Below, in pieces: positions 1 to 11,737 of a stretch of 64,000 nt of DNA (positions are counted from its first letter, which is position 1; the number at the start of each line of letters is the position of its first letter). The stretch is from NCBI GenBank assembly GCA_037179385.1, contig CM074188.1, forward strand, positions 17,315,318 to 17,379,317, in the 5' to 3' direction. The DNA is from Holothuria scabra (lineage: Eukaryota > Echinodermata > Holothuroidea > Aspidochirotida > Holothuriidae). The position numbers were made by a program, and so were the translations under genes. The notes under the pieces are model-generated. The model was not told the origin of the DNA and ran no database searches. It saw only the letters and a list, made by a program, of their open reading frames with translations.

Positions 1-76
1 GCTGTTGGTGGGGACATGGGTGAAATATTCAATAGGGTAAGAAATTTCTCATTGAGCTTCCTTTTCCTTTTTACAG

Positions 77-117
77 TATGATGAACAAATGGCAGCAAGG
101 GAGGCTACTGTTAAAAA
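77..117 (+). CDS. CFAP141: CFAP141-like exon A (internal)
   Basis: Acceptor TTTTTACAG precedes it and donor GTGAGT follows it. It reads YDEQMAAREATVK and then a split codon completed by the next exon. Confidence 0.68.
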
Positions 118-2436
118 GTGAGTATTCACCTATTTCATACACTTCTGAAAATAGGTTGCTACTGAGATAAAACCAATTGCTTTACATTGTTTCAAATGCT
201 TTATCCTTCTAACACTAATTTTCAGGTTTTAAATTTTGTTTCCTACAGTACAGTATGTTAAGTTTTATGTCTCGGGAAGTGTAAGTGTAAAACGTACAAA
301 ATTGTAGGTACAGCTGTAGTACTTTGTGTCTTTTGTGATGTCTTTTGTGATCTATAATGTAATATGAGGTCACTGTCACATGCATCTAGAACCCTTACCC
401 AAACGTGATATCTGGCTTATATCTCGAAATATCTGGCTCTTATAAAGTTTTATATGGCCATATCAAGGTAGATAACTTATCAAAATACCATGCCAGATGT
501 ACATATAAAGTTTTATATGGCAATACACAATTGAAGTTTTTCGGGCCAAATTAATACAGTTAATTTGTGTACCTGTCCTACACAAAGACCTTCTTTGGAA
601 GCTTAATAAGTATCAGCAAACCAAGCACATTACAACACAAACAAAAAATTACATTATACTGGCTAATCCTCTTGGCCTTTTGGTTAAGATCATGTGCAGT
701 ATCTGTTCTTTTCACCCAGTCTAGAATGGGGCCATACATGACAGACCAATGGTGTAAACAGTTTGAATGCTGTGAGGTTGGACAAGTGTTGTCCTTCAGT
801 GAACATAACTTCTTTGGGGAGCAGTTTGGTTTGTCCAAACTGCTCTTTGCCAGAGTGGCATACATGTGAATTTGCCATGGATGCACAATATCTGTCCCAT
901 ATAAAATCTGAGCTGTGACAAATTTTATAGGGGCCATATTCCTTCATGTTTTATCAAGTAACATCTGCCCAACTTGTGTTAAGGCCAGATACAAATTCTA
1001 TATCTGGACGAGATATAAATTTCCATGTATGGCCCATGTATGGATTTTGAGTAAGGGAGCACATGATAGCAATCTCTGCCTTTCACATGCATAAAAACAT
1101 ACAAAACATAACCAGTGAAACTAGTTTCTTGTAACTGTCAACCAACCAGTGGCAGCTGGGGGATGCACTCGTGTCCTCAGATTTTTTCTTGCCTCCCCAC
1201 CAGTTAGGTCTAAACTCCACCAGCAGAAGTGTGTGCACTTGGCATTCTGTTTGACTCTGAATGAAAATTTTTGCCCCCAAATATTTTCCTTTTCCCCTAG
1301 CATGACCCCCCCCCCCCCCAATTTCAACATTCTGGTGCCACCACTTTATGCAACATTTGTTTCATGTGTTGTCATTCCATAAGTCAAGATTCAGCTCTGT
1401 CTTTTAGCTCTTATTACCAGCCTCAAAGGACAGTACTATGAATGTCACTGATGTACAGAATTAATACTAATCATGCTGACTTTGTTTACTTCCAGTGAAA
1501 TGGCAATGAATAAGAAAGCTGACTGGGTGGAAAATTTGGAAGCTGCCAGTGAGAGTCAGAGAATGAAAGAAGAGAGACGGTTGATGGCTGAGGAAGCAAA
1601 ACTTGCCGGAGTGGCCTTAGTTGAGGTATGGTAATTAACAAATTAACTTAAATGACAGGATTTGCTAAATTAAAACCACTTGTTTCGAGCTCAATGGCAA
1701 ATTCAAAGGACCCACAAGTGGTGCTAGAAGTATTGTAGGTTGAACATTTTTAATCCCTTGGTTAATAGACAAATTATTCATGGCTTCAACATGTAACATC
1801 CTGGAATTTGTGGCTTTAACATGTTCATTATCGAGATCTGTACCCCATGCAAAGCATATTTATAGCTCAGTGTTATGATGTTGTCAAAGAAAGATGCACA
1901 TCCATTCAAGATGATAACTTTCTGCATATGCCTTTATTAAAGCGAGATTTAACATCGGCCAACTGTTTAGTCAAAAAGGAGTTGTTCCCCAAGAAATCTG
2001 GTAGTCCTACTCATTTTACAGAAATGCTAGATTTTTCAGACCTTTACTTTTAATAGTTACACTGTATACACTCAATCAAAAGTACATATAATGATTACAA
2101 CCAAAACTCATCACCAATCAGGAAAAAACAAGTTTGCTGACTTCATCTTAATTCTTGAATTGATGGAAAATACATTTGACGGACTCAAACATTTTGGTTG
2201 TCCACAGGAAATTCTTCCACACAATTTTTTGTAAACTTTGGAAGTCTGGCAAAAGTTCTGACATTCTCTGAAGCCCTGACACCTAAAAAAATTATTTCTT
2301 GCCTTTCATTTCTAATTTATTTTCATTTTCTCAGATCAGACGAGCTGCTCTACGCACTCAATTGGAACAAGATTATGCCCAGTATGAGCAAGAGCTTCGA
2401 GCTCAAGGAAAAGCATTCTACTTCAAAAGGGAATGA
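77..2436 (+). CDS. CFAP141: CFAP141-like ciliary microtubule inner protein, 3' part (exons 77-117, 1496-1625, 2335-2436)
   Basis: Three exons with consensus AG/GT borders join in frame and give 90 residues up to a TGA at 2434-2436. The N-terminal exon(s) lie left of the window. The protein is charged and helical-looking, rich in Glu, Lys, Ala and Gln. Its end (IRRAALRTQLEQ, then YEQELRAQGKAFYFKRE) closely resembles the C-terminus of CFAP141 (human C1orf189, about 101 aa), recalled from memory: an R-AAL motif, a QQYQQEL-like stretch and a GKAFY-x-x-R ending. CFAP141 is a microtubule inner protein of the doublet microtubules of motile cilia. Total length fits if about 10-15 residues are missing. 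The assignment rests on recalled similarity in a short protein, mainly the last 33 residues. The gene converges on the semaphorin gene encoded on the other strand. Confidence 0.78.
1496..1625 (+). CDS. CFAP141: CFAP141-like exon B
   Basis: Acceptor TTACTTCCAG, donor GTATGG. It contributes one base to a split Asn codon, then 43 codons of charged helical sequence beginning EMAMNKKADW and ending GVALVE. Confidence 0.75.
2335..2436 (+). CDS. CFAP141: CFAP141-like terminal coding exon with stop
   Basis: Acceptor TTTTCTCAG; 33 codons then TGA. It contains the family-like C-terminus with GKAFY. Confidence 0.8.
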   Translation: MRRAALRTQLEQDYAQYEQELRAQGKAFYFKRE

Positions 2437-2950
2437 GGAAATGCTTAAAGCTTTAGACAATAGCATTTTGAATGTGGCAAATTATTACTCTGGAGCCTTC
2501 TTGAGTTTGAATTAGGATGGTGCTTCCCGAGGATGAAATGAAAGGCGTTCGTGAAAGCTTTGGTATGGAATAGAAAAGTGGATACAGCTTGCTTTACAGG
2601 ATCCAGAGTTAGAAAGTATCACAGGGAAAGGAAGGGTTTAAAATAATTATATATATCTTACTTCAAGTGTACATACTAGATATAATTATCAAGGATTTTT
2701 TTTACGTGTATGCTGGCCATCATCTGACTTTTCCTTTGTCATAATTGATTGCTGGATGCTTCATGTCATTATACTTATCATTTGCACAATTCTCAGCTCA
2801 TTTAAGATTTTGTTTAGATTTTCATCAGTCTTACAGAGGAGTTTTCATGTGCGAATATTTAAAAAAAAATTATGTGAAACAGTATGTCATTTTGATGAAA
2901 TGGTGCATTTGTCTTCTGTATTTCATTATCTAGAATAAAAATTGTTACAG
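2437..2950 (+). other. Probable 3' UTR of the CFAP141-like gene
   Basis: AT-rich sequence after the stop, with no continuing frame. An AATAAA at 2934-2939 is the first good polyadenylation signal, so the transcript probably ends shortly after it. This is inferred from position only. Confidence 0.45.
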
Positions 2951-5900
2951 TAGTTTATCAGTTTCTTATTTTGACATGCAAGAAGAAGAGTCCGTCCACA
3001 CAATGCTCTTAAGGTGCTTCTTTTCTGCTAGATTTTATCGTCATTCATTGTTTAAAATTGAAAAAATATTCAGTGGCTATGATATTGGATAGTAGTGGTC
3101 AATTACATGAAGCTATCATATTAAAGTGAATTACCATTACATGAGCTGTCCTGATTTGTTCCATAGATATCCTTACATGCTTAATTGAGACTTCTGTGCT
3201 ACCAACTTTGCAATTCTTCCAATATAAATTGAAATATATTTGAAGCTCTAAAAAGTAAAAACAATGAAGCCCAGTAATACATATCACTGCACACTGTTTT
3301 GGATTTTTTTTGTTTGTTGGATCTGTTTAACTATATGCTCTACATAGTCAGAAATCAAGTGCTATTCTTTGACATGATCTCCTATATTTTTCTTGAATTT
3401 AGGATGTTTAAGTAGCAAAACTTGGGCTTCCTTTATAACAAATGCAGAACTGTGGCCACACAATTGATTTTTCCAACAAGTATGGCATCTAAAAATTGAA
3501 TCTTTTGACCTGAGACTGCTTCTCCTTATGCAGGCATGGAACCAGACATAATATTGAAAAAAAAGGCAGAGGGGTAGTATGCATACCTAACTAAATTCTG
3601 GCAATGTATTTTTTTTATCTTCCTCTCAAAATATTCCCTTGGCTAGGCAACTGATCTACACATCTCATAAGGTACCACACTCATGCAAGTTTCAGGACCA
3701 TACAGTGTTTGGAAAGCACATCTATGGCAAAAATTTCACTTTGAGGGCAATGTTTTACAGCCATTTACTATTTTGTAAGTTAAAAATTTTCAGTTAATGA
3801 TTTAGGAAGTGATCAATTGACCATGCAGTTGTGGGATTCACTTGTCTCTCCATTTAAAACTTCAAGACTATCTTGTGTATTATGAGAAGCAGGTGAAGGA
3901 CTAGAATAAAATGATGTCCTGTTGCCAGTATGTGACCATATCAAATACAAAGACCTTCTTGCAGATTTCATGATAACTCAAACTCTAAATTCATCCCCCT
4001 CCCCCTCCTGTGTGCAATGTGGTAGAGCTTCAGTGTGGTAGAGCTTTTGCTTTGAACAACCTTTGACCTTTTCAATCTGACGGCTAAGCATCAGCCTTGG
4101 TACTTCTGCAAACATGATAATTAGGTTCAGTCAACTGTCCTAGAAGTTGGCAGCTACAGTATATTGCACCATTCCATTGTGCCAGTGACCTTTGACCTTT
4201 TTCTCAAGTGAAAAAACAACAGCCCATCATCTGCTGAACAGTTGATAGCTTCAACTTTGGGAAGGTCTGAATATAACCATATGAATGAAGACTTAGGAGC
4301 ATATTTCACTTTTTGACCTCATTATGGTATCAAATGACTTATGTCCTACTTTTGAAAGAACAACTTTGATGAACCATGGAACCATTATGAAGTTAAAACA
4401 CCCAGTTCAATCCAATGTTATCGGACTACACCTATTGTGAGCATTTTAAACCTTAAAGTGAGGATATATTTTGCTTGACAGGTCCTTCAGTTTATCTTTA
4501 AAGTTTGTCTGACTTTATGCCCCTCCCCCCTATAATGAGAGTATATTTTTGGTACTTTATTGTAATTTTCAAACAAAGACTTGATAGATACAATGCTTTA
4601 ATTGTGAGCAAGGTTGCCAACAGGTATACAAGTTTTGTCAGTCTCTGACTCTAAACTACTGTAAATGCACCTTTAAGTGATCAAATTCCTGTTATATTTA
4701 TTCCTTCTGTTAACACCAGGGGCCCGTTCCACAAAGAGTTACTCACGATCTTAAGTGTGATTTACTGTTGGCTTAAGTACGGTGAATCAAACTTAAGATT
4801 GTGCGTAACTCTTTGTGGAACAGCCCCCAGGGCATTCTTCTCATTAGTATGGGAATGTTTAACTTTTGCAATAAACTCTGAAACAATTCCACATTGTTCT
4901 TAAAATAGGAAAACATATACCCATGTTGGTTAAGTTAGTTGAAGTTGTACTAAGCCCTTACAGGAACTGTTTACTCACATAAACAACAAAGAATATTTTT
5001 TTCTATTTCTTGCTAACTAGCAATGCTACATTAATGGCTGGAATCAAGCCAAGAACTGTTAAAGATGGAACAGATGACCAGGACAATTACAGTTACTACT
5101 GAATCCCTTTTATGTGGCCTATAATTTTTTCAAGAGCAGACAATCAGGAGCTTATAGTAAGTAAACTTAATAATTGCAAAGGGAAGGAGGGTGCTTGGCT
5201 TGGCTCCATCTGTAATTGCTTCATCCCTCAAAACAGGCTGTATTTGATAAAATATGCATATTGCCTCTAGGAATAAGGGGGCTTTGCATGATTTCACTGT
5301 TTGACCTTAATGACCTTTCACCTATTTCAACAGGTACAATTATATGACCCATAACTTATTAGTACTCAAAACACTGACCAGCTTTCATAAAATTTGGTTA
5401 CAAACATCAAGAGTTGAATTCTCTTGAGTGATTTTACAACTTGACCTCTGTATGGCCCAAAAAATGACCTTTGGCTAACTTCAAAAGCACACCTTGGATG
5501 TTCCACTCACCACTGACCACGTCTAAAAGTTAACACATACACCCTATGACCTCTACATGAAAGCGAAATGACATTTGATCTCCTTTAACAGGTGCAACAC
5601 TGATGGCCCATCATCTACTAGACACACTCGCTAAATTTGAGAAAATTCAAACCTGGCCCTATTGAGTTGCAGGATTTTGTATGATTACACTGTTTGTCCT
5701 CTTTTTCACCCAAATATGACCTCTAGCCCATTTCAGAATTACAATTTGGTTTCCCATCATCTGCTTAAGACTTATTTCTACTAAATTTGGAAAGATTTGA
5801 ACAAGTTTGACCTCTCACAACCCAACATGAACCTTGAGTTGATCTACTAGCTGTTACCATAATTCTTCCCCTTTCTAGCCCACTGACAAATCCTAAAACA

Positions 5901-6410
5901 CACATTTCACTACTAATGTAAATTTTCCATTTCAAATATATATATATTGCCAAATGTTATCTCAGTTGGAGGATTTTTGCTTTAGTCATTATTTTTATGC
6001 TTAGAACTGTAGAATATAATACATACTACAAAGATGTTCCAATCTTTAATGCTAAGATAAACAGATGTGGACAGGAATTAAATTTGTAAGATTGCCAAAA
6101 TTAACAAATTTTCGTATTTGTCACTATGCCAATCTGCAATTCGTCAGTATGTCAGAAAACCCTTGATATGTGTTATTACTTTGCTGACTGAAACAAGAAA
6201 TGACCTAAGAACATGTGGACTGTTGGGCTCTCTATCTGTCACAGAAAGTGGTGATTATAATGAAAAGTCAAGAAAGTGATGATTATAATGAAAGGCTATA
6301 AAACTAAAAACTTCTTTTCATGTCCTGAAATTCTAATTTAATTTTCAATTAATTATAATGTACAAGTTTATAGACCATCAAAAATAAAATTCATGGTAAC
6401 AACACACTGG
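2951..6410. other. Intergenic region, no gene seen; old repeats
   Basis: No exon with coding character and good splice borders was found. It holds a hairpin MITE (4719-4828) and two stretches (about 4040-4460 and 5280-5830) of decayed repeats built around TGACCT/TGACCTTTGACCT and 'gcccatcatctgct'-like sequence, distant relatives of the DR1 arrays further right. One perfect TGACCTTTGACCT is at 4186-4198. Confidence 0.5.
4719..4828. mobile_element. Hairpin-type MITE
   Basis: About 110 bp folding almost completely on itself. The left arm begins GGGGCCCGTTCCACAAAGAG and the right arm ends CTCTTTGTGGAACAGCCCCC. The arms are near-complementary for about 50 bp, including the ATCTTAAG core. There is no coding capacity. 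Elements with this kind of terminus are common in invertebrate deuterostome genomes. Confidence 0.75.
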
Positions 6411-9400
6411 GTTTTATTTTCATTACCATCTACCAATATTTCCTTCATGCTAAATCATGCAATCAAATACACACTTAGTATAGTTGACATAACTCTTTTT
6501 CTGAGGCTAAACTGAGTATTACAAAAACATTGGGGTAAATTTAACTCAAAAGTCCACTGATGATTGTTGCAAGCATCCAAGTAATATAACCAAATTTAGA
6601 CACAATATTTCAATGTTACGCAATGTCCACTACTTAAAGTTACATTCAATGAGACGAATTATATATTGAACACAATTTTAGAATATAATTATGTCCAATA
6701 GTTGTTTTTGTTTTATTTTTTTCCATCTTTTGAAAGCCTACCTTGTAGCCCACAAGATGGCAGAACAAAAGACAGCTCTAAATGATCATTCTGTGGGTAG
6801 CAGCCCGCCAGTACAGGAATACTCTCCTACATAATACTGAATGTGGCCTAAATGTTGAAAATCTGTTTATCTACAAACAAAAAAACAATTGCTAACCTCT
6901 TCTTGAAACAAAAATTTGGCAAGCCTCTTCAGAATTGGTTTGAAAACCATAATGTAAGTAAACCATGTAGACAGCTTTTGTCAATATTCAATTCACACCT
7001 CTACTCCCCCATACTGCCATATTTGAAGATATCTGCACTTTAAAACCCCTTTCCCATCAAGTTCTTTTCCTGACTCTTAAATAATTCCAAAAGATATCCA
7101 AAATCAAAAGTGCCTTACCATTCAACTTTCTTGGTTTTCACCGATCCATGTTAACTTAAATATCTCAGTGCCAAACCTTAATGGTGACACCTCACTCCTC
7201 TTTCTTAATATGTCTTCCAAACAAACCACAGATTTTGTAAAAACAAGTTACAAACAACACTTGGTCTGTGAACTTTGAACCAAGTCAGTCCTAGCTTAAA
7301 GGACAGTGAGATATCTTCTTCTATTACCAGGCATAAGACCAATGTTACTTCAATCTAATCACATGCATATACTCATAATTTTTTCCTAAAAATATCTTCA
7401 AATGATCTGCCATTCAGAGAACTCAAATTATATTGTCACAGAGTACAAAAGAACACAAATCTATATTGACCAGAAGTTTTAAAAGTTTTTTAAGCAGAGG
7501 GACACTTTCACAACGGTTTGGGAGGTTCAAATTTTTGATGTTTTTTGTTGCTACACCAAGTGCAATAAACCTTGGTCAAAAACCTTCTAATCTGTTGTAA
7601 TTTTTTTATCTACAACTACAACCCCCAACAAAAATGATGGGACAAAACAAGCAATCCGAGCAACGAACAAATCACCAGCCCCCACCCCCATTCAATGTTG
7701 CGGCAGCCCAAGGAGTCCTAAAACTTCAACATTGATACCGGGAGCAGCATTTTTGTCGAGGATTATATCCTAAAGAGAACTACCAGACTATTGAACCAGC
7801 AGCAGCTTCTTAAAATTTGAGCAATATTTACAACTTTTAACAAATGATACTCAATCTGCAGAGACTGCTACATAACTCAACCAACGCTTTCCAAATTGTG
7901 AAGAATTTTAAAGGGATTATACCAAGAATAACAAGAAACAGTTTTATATTTACAAGGAAACAAAGTGCAACAATGTTTTATACAGTTTCCCCACTACTGA
8001 ATATGTAAACAAAGGATCAATATATAAGAAAATATAAAATCTAATTTTTATGATGAATTATATTAAACAATTTTTTGCAAAGGTTTTATTAATATCAAAA
8101 TTTGTTGTAGGTTCCATAAATATGTTACACATGCAGGTAATGTTGACACCGAGAGTGATGATTCCAACTAGGTCCAAAATTATATGAAACATATCTTTGT
8201 AAGACAGACTTTAAAACTACTAAAGACTCTTAGCATAAGGATAAATCATGATAAGAACTTGAACAAGGGATTTGTTGGGAAAGATATCCAACGTTCCATA
8301 GTCTCTTTGAGACAATTTACATTTCCAACAGTAACCTTGCTGTTATCCCACAAATTCTTATCTCAATGCTTCGATCAAGCAGGGATGGTGACACATAGCC
8401 AAAATTCCAATGAAGAGACACCTTCCTTACACTATACTCTGTAAATTTTCTTTGCCAGTTGTCAGGCAAAAACTTTTCACTTGACGCTTTGCAAGACATG
8501 TTGCACAGTATCATTTCATTATAAATTATCAACAGGTTTTCTTTGACAACTCACTTTAATAATTTTTTTTCTTAATGATGGCAAAAATGTTTAAGGTTCA
8601 GGAAAATATTTTGACTTGCACAATGCCTCTACCTGATGACAAAAACAAATTGTAGGGGTACAATTTGAAAACTTAAAAAAAACTTTTCTTTCCAGATGTT
8701 CAACTGAAAATTCTCCTTAGTAAGCCTTCATCCTTGGCGGTGAAAAACCTTGATTCAAAGCATATGTAGACAGAAGCCTTGGTTTAGGTATTACTTTGAA
8801 AATAATACTTTCTGATTTATACATGAGAAAAAGAAAAAAGAAAGTAAAAACAAGAAATTGTGCAAACTTTGATCCAAATTTCAGCAAAAAGTAGCTTCCT
8901 TAAAAATCCAGTTTTCAAAATGTCCAAAAAGAAGAAAGTATTTGATTTGACAAATGTGTTTACTATATGTTACACAAAAACAAAACAAAAAAAAACACCC
9001 TAGATAAACAAATTTTTTCATGTCAGAAAAAATACCCTTAGAACAATCTCGTCAGGAACTGCTCTCAGTACTAATTATATGCCCATTTAGCATTTGAAAA
9101 TGACCATGGAGGTTGACAGTTGATAGCACTTTATCTCAGAATTTTACTCTCTTTTTGCCAGCACTTATTTCAGGATTTGTTGTAAGTTGTTATTTGAACC
9201 CCAAAGTTGTTGGGCTTCTATTGTACCAGAAGGGTAATCAAATCTGCTGCTCATTGAAGTAGCTAATTGGGGTAATGAACCAGTGGTCAGGTACTATAAT
9301 TGGGAACCGCAGTTTTTCCCTAAAAACTATGGAACCCATGATGGATCTCCTTAAAGGCTAATATCCCGTAATGTACTTTTTCCCCAAGACACTTTTAAAC

Positions 9401-11659
9401 AACACATTCACCACTACCAAGTTTAAATTTACAAACCCATCCCTATCCAACCTTCACCTCCTCTGAAAACTTTACAAGTATTTAACACTTGAAGTAAAAT
9501 GACCAAGATGTGAACCAACTCTTTTGAAGCAAAGGCCGCAATGTTTCTGTAGCTTGAATTTTCTCCATTAAGATAATTATCAATGGAATTTCTTATACAC
9601 TGGATAGTTTTGGTTTAATACATCTTCAAGCACAGACATTGGAAAAAAGAATCTGACTTCTTACAAGGCATCACTTACTCAAAGAACACCAGTGTCTATT
9701 GTCCGTAATTGCAACTAAGTGGTGATTTATAAACTCTCAATTGAGCACAGCAAACTTGCACTAACCATACAGTTATGACACTTTTTTTTTGTGGCAGAAA
9801 AATTGAGATAATGATAAGTGTGCCTTTACTTGTGGAAAAAAGGATTGCATTTGGAGGCTGTATTTTATATGAGAGTCCTTCTGCAAACCCCTTGAAAGCA
9901 AAATGGAAGTTCACTGCAATCTTGACCCACAGAGTAAAAGTCCTCCCCTTAAAATGTTAATTCTAGAAAAATTTCCCATTTTGACAAAAAATACACATGC
10001 TGTCTAGTGAAGCGAACAGGCAAAGTTGTATATCCTGGCACTGAGTTTTGCGTGCTCAAGGTCATATCTAGACACTTCTGTGTTGGAGCAATGAGAAGTC
10101 AAACTGACTGCACAGTCATCATTGACCAATCAGAGTCAAGTTTTTGCTTGAAATAATGTCAATGAAAGCCTTATAATCGACTGTATCTAGATATATTTGA
10201 GCAAAGATTCTAGAGCTTTTAACAAAAGGCAAATGATCTGAGCTGATCGCACAAATCTTTACCTGAGCAATATACCATACCTACAATGTCAAATGAGCTA
10301 AAACTTTTGAAACGTTGCTGCTGACAAATTTTACTTAGCTCTCCATGAGTGCATTTTACAAGCCACAATAGGAATTTTGATAAAGAACAGGATTTCACAT
10401 CATACCAAACAGATCCTTCATGAAGAAGAAGGCAAGAATTTTGGCAAGTTTGGTTTTAAGAGATACCAACTTATAGTAAGAGTTGTCTATTAATGATAAC
10501 AAAAAAGTATCTATTCATAAAATATTCCTGTGAATTGACAAAAGTACTTCCTGAACCCATAAGAATTAAAACAGCCTATACACAAATCCGGACAGCAAGT
10601 GATGGTCTGATTTCAGTCGGCCATAACTGGGGTCTGTCACCTTTAAATCTCTTGATTTCCTTGCTTACCTCTATCGTGGATGGTTGTACACTAATTTGTA
10701 TCTTAAATTCTCCAATTTCACTAAATATGAGGGTTTAAAATTCATGTAAACAATAAATAAAGACGGTTTCAGGCTGATGGACCCCACTCATGGCGGCCTA
10801 CAGTCACTAAAAACAAGCGTTAATCGGATTCGTCTATACAAGCAGTTTGGAAAAACAAACATTTGCACATTCTAATACCACTTCTGCCCAAATGGTGAAA
10901 TAGCAATTCAACATTTCAGAATCTTTTCAAGTCCATGACATGGAACAAGTTTTTGTGATTCTTGTGTCATTATTTCTTAAAATTTGCAGATGTACTTATC
11001 TAACCCCATTATCTTTAAGCGTTATTTTCCTTCTGCAAAAAAGTTACAGGTAAATATTTCAACATATGTACCATCTGATATGATCTCCTATCTTATCTTA
11101 ACATATACAAAAACTAATGTTTAGTTTAAATATACCAACATCACAACATCACTGTATTTCTATTTCCATGCATACTCTAATTTATCCATTAGGACCATGA
11201 AAACAAATACTATCTCCACTTATCAAAATGAAAATTTAACTTTATATTGTTTTTAGTGTATTGCTGGTGTTAGTATCTAAGTTTAATCATGTTGTCAAAG
11301 CAGAACAAGTTTTTGAAATCATATACTTATTTCCTCTTACTTTGCTTCGATTTCTTTATTTTTCTTTTTTATTTATTTTTTCTTATTTTTTATGCTTTAT
11401 TGATTAGAGTTCTGGTAGTGAGGTGTCAGAGCATGTTTTTGCAGTACTAAGCACTACATCAAATTCAATTACCTGAAAACAGAAAACACAAAATGTCCTT
11501 AGCAGTAATTACGATAAATACAGCAGTCACATGTATGATACACATAAAATGAAAGAGAGTTAAGAGCATTTACGATTTCTAGAAAACGGTGTTCATGTTC
11601 TCCATATCCTTCACGCTCCTTATAATATTGCTGTAGTATTTGATGGTGGTTTGTGAAAC
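6411..11659 (-). other. Gene-free AT-rich stretch; possible long 3' UTR of the semaphorin gene
   Basis: There is no coding exon and little recognisable repeat content, unlike the introns. It follows the semaphorin stop codon at 11660 on the minus strand. Minus-strand AATAAA signals (TTTATT on the plus strand) occur at 11355-11360 and at 6413-6418, so the UTR could be about 0.3 kb or, less likely, over 5 kb. RNA evidence would be needed to decide. Confidence 0.3.
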
Positions 11660-11737
11660 CTATCGCCACAGATCTTGAAAAGTAAATGAGGGGCACTGGT
11701 AAATCTCCTGCTTTTGAGGGCTACCATGACACTTCCT
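11660..11737 (-). CDS. Semaphorin exon 17: last coding exon
   Basis: Acceptor TTCACCTACAG then 25 codons (RKCHGSPQKQEIYQCPSFTF, QDLWR) and TAG at 11660-11662. The phase matches exon 16. The two cysteines suit an extracellular domain. The other two frames do not continue exon 16 correctly. Confidence 0.75.
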   Translation of the reverse strand, partial: RKCHGSPQKQEIYQCPSFTFQDLWR

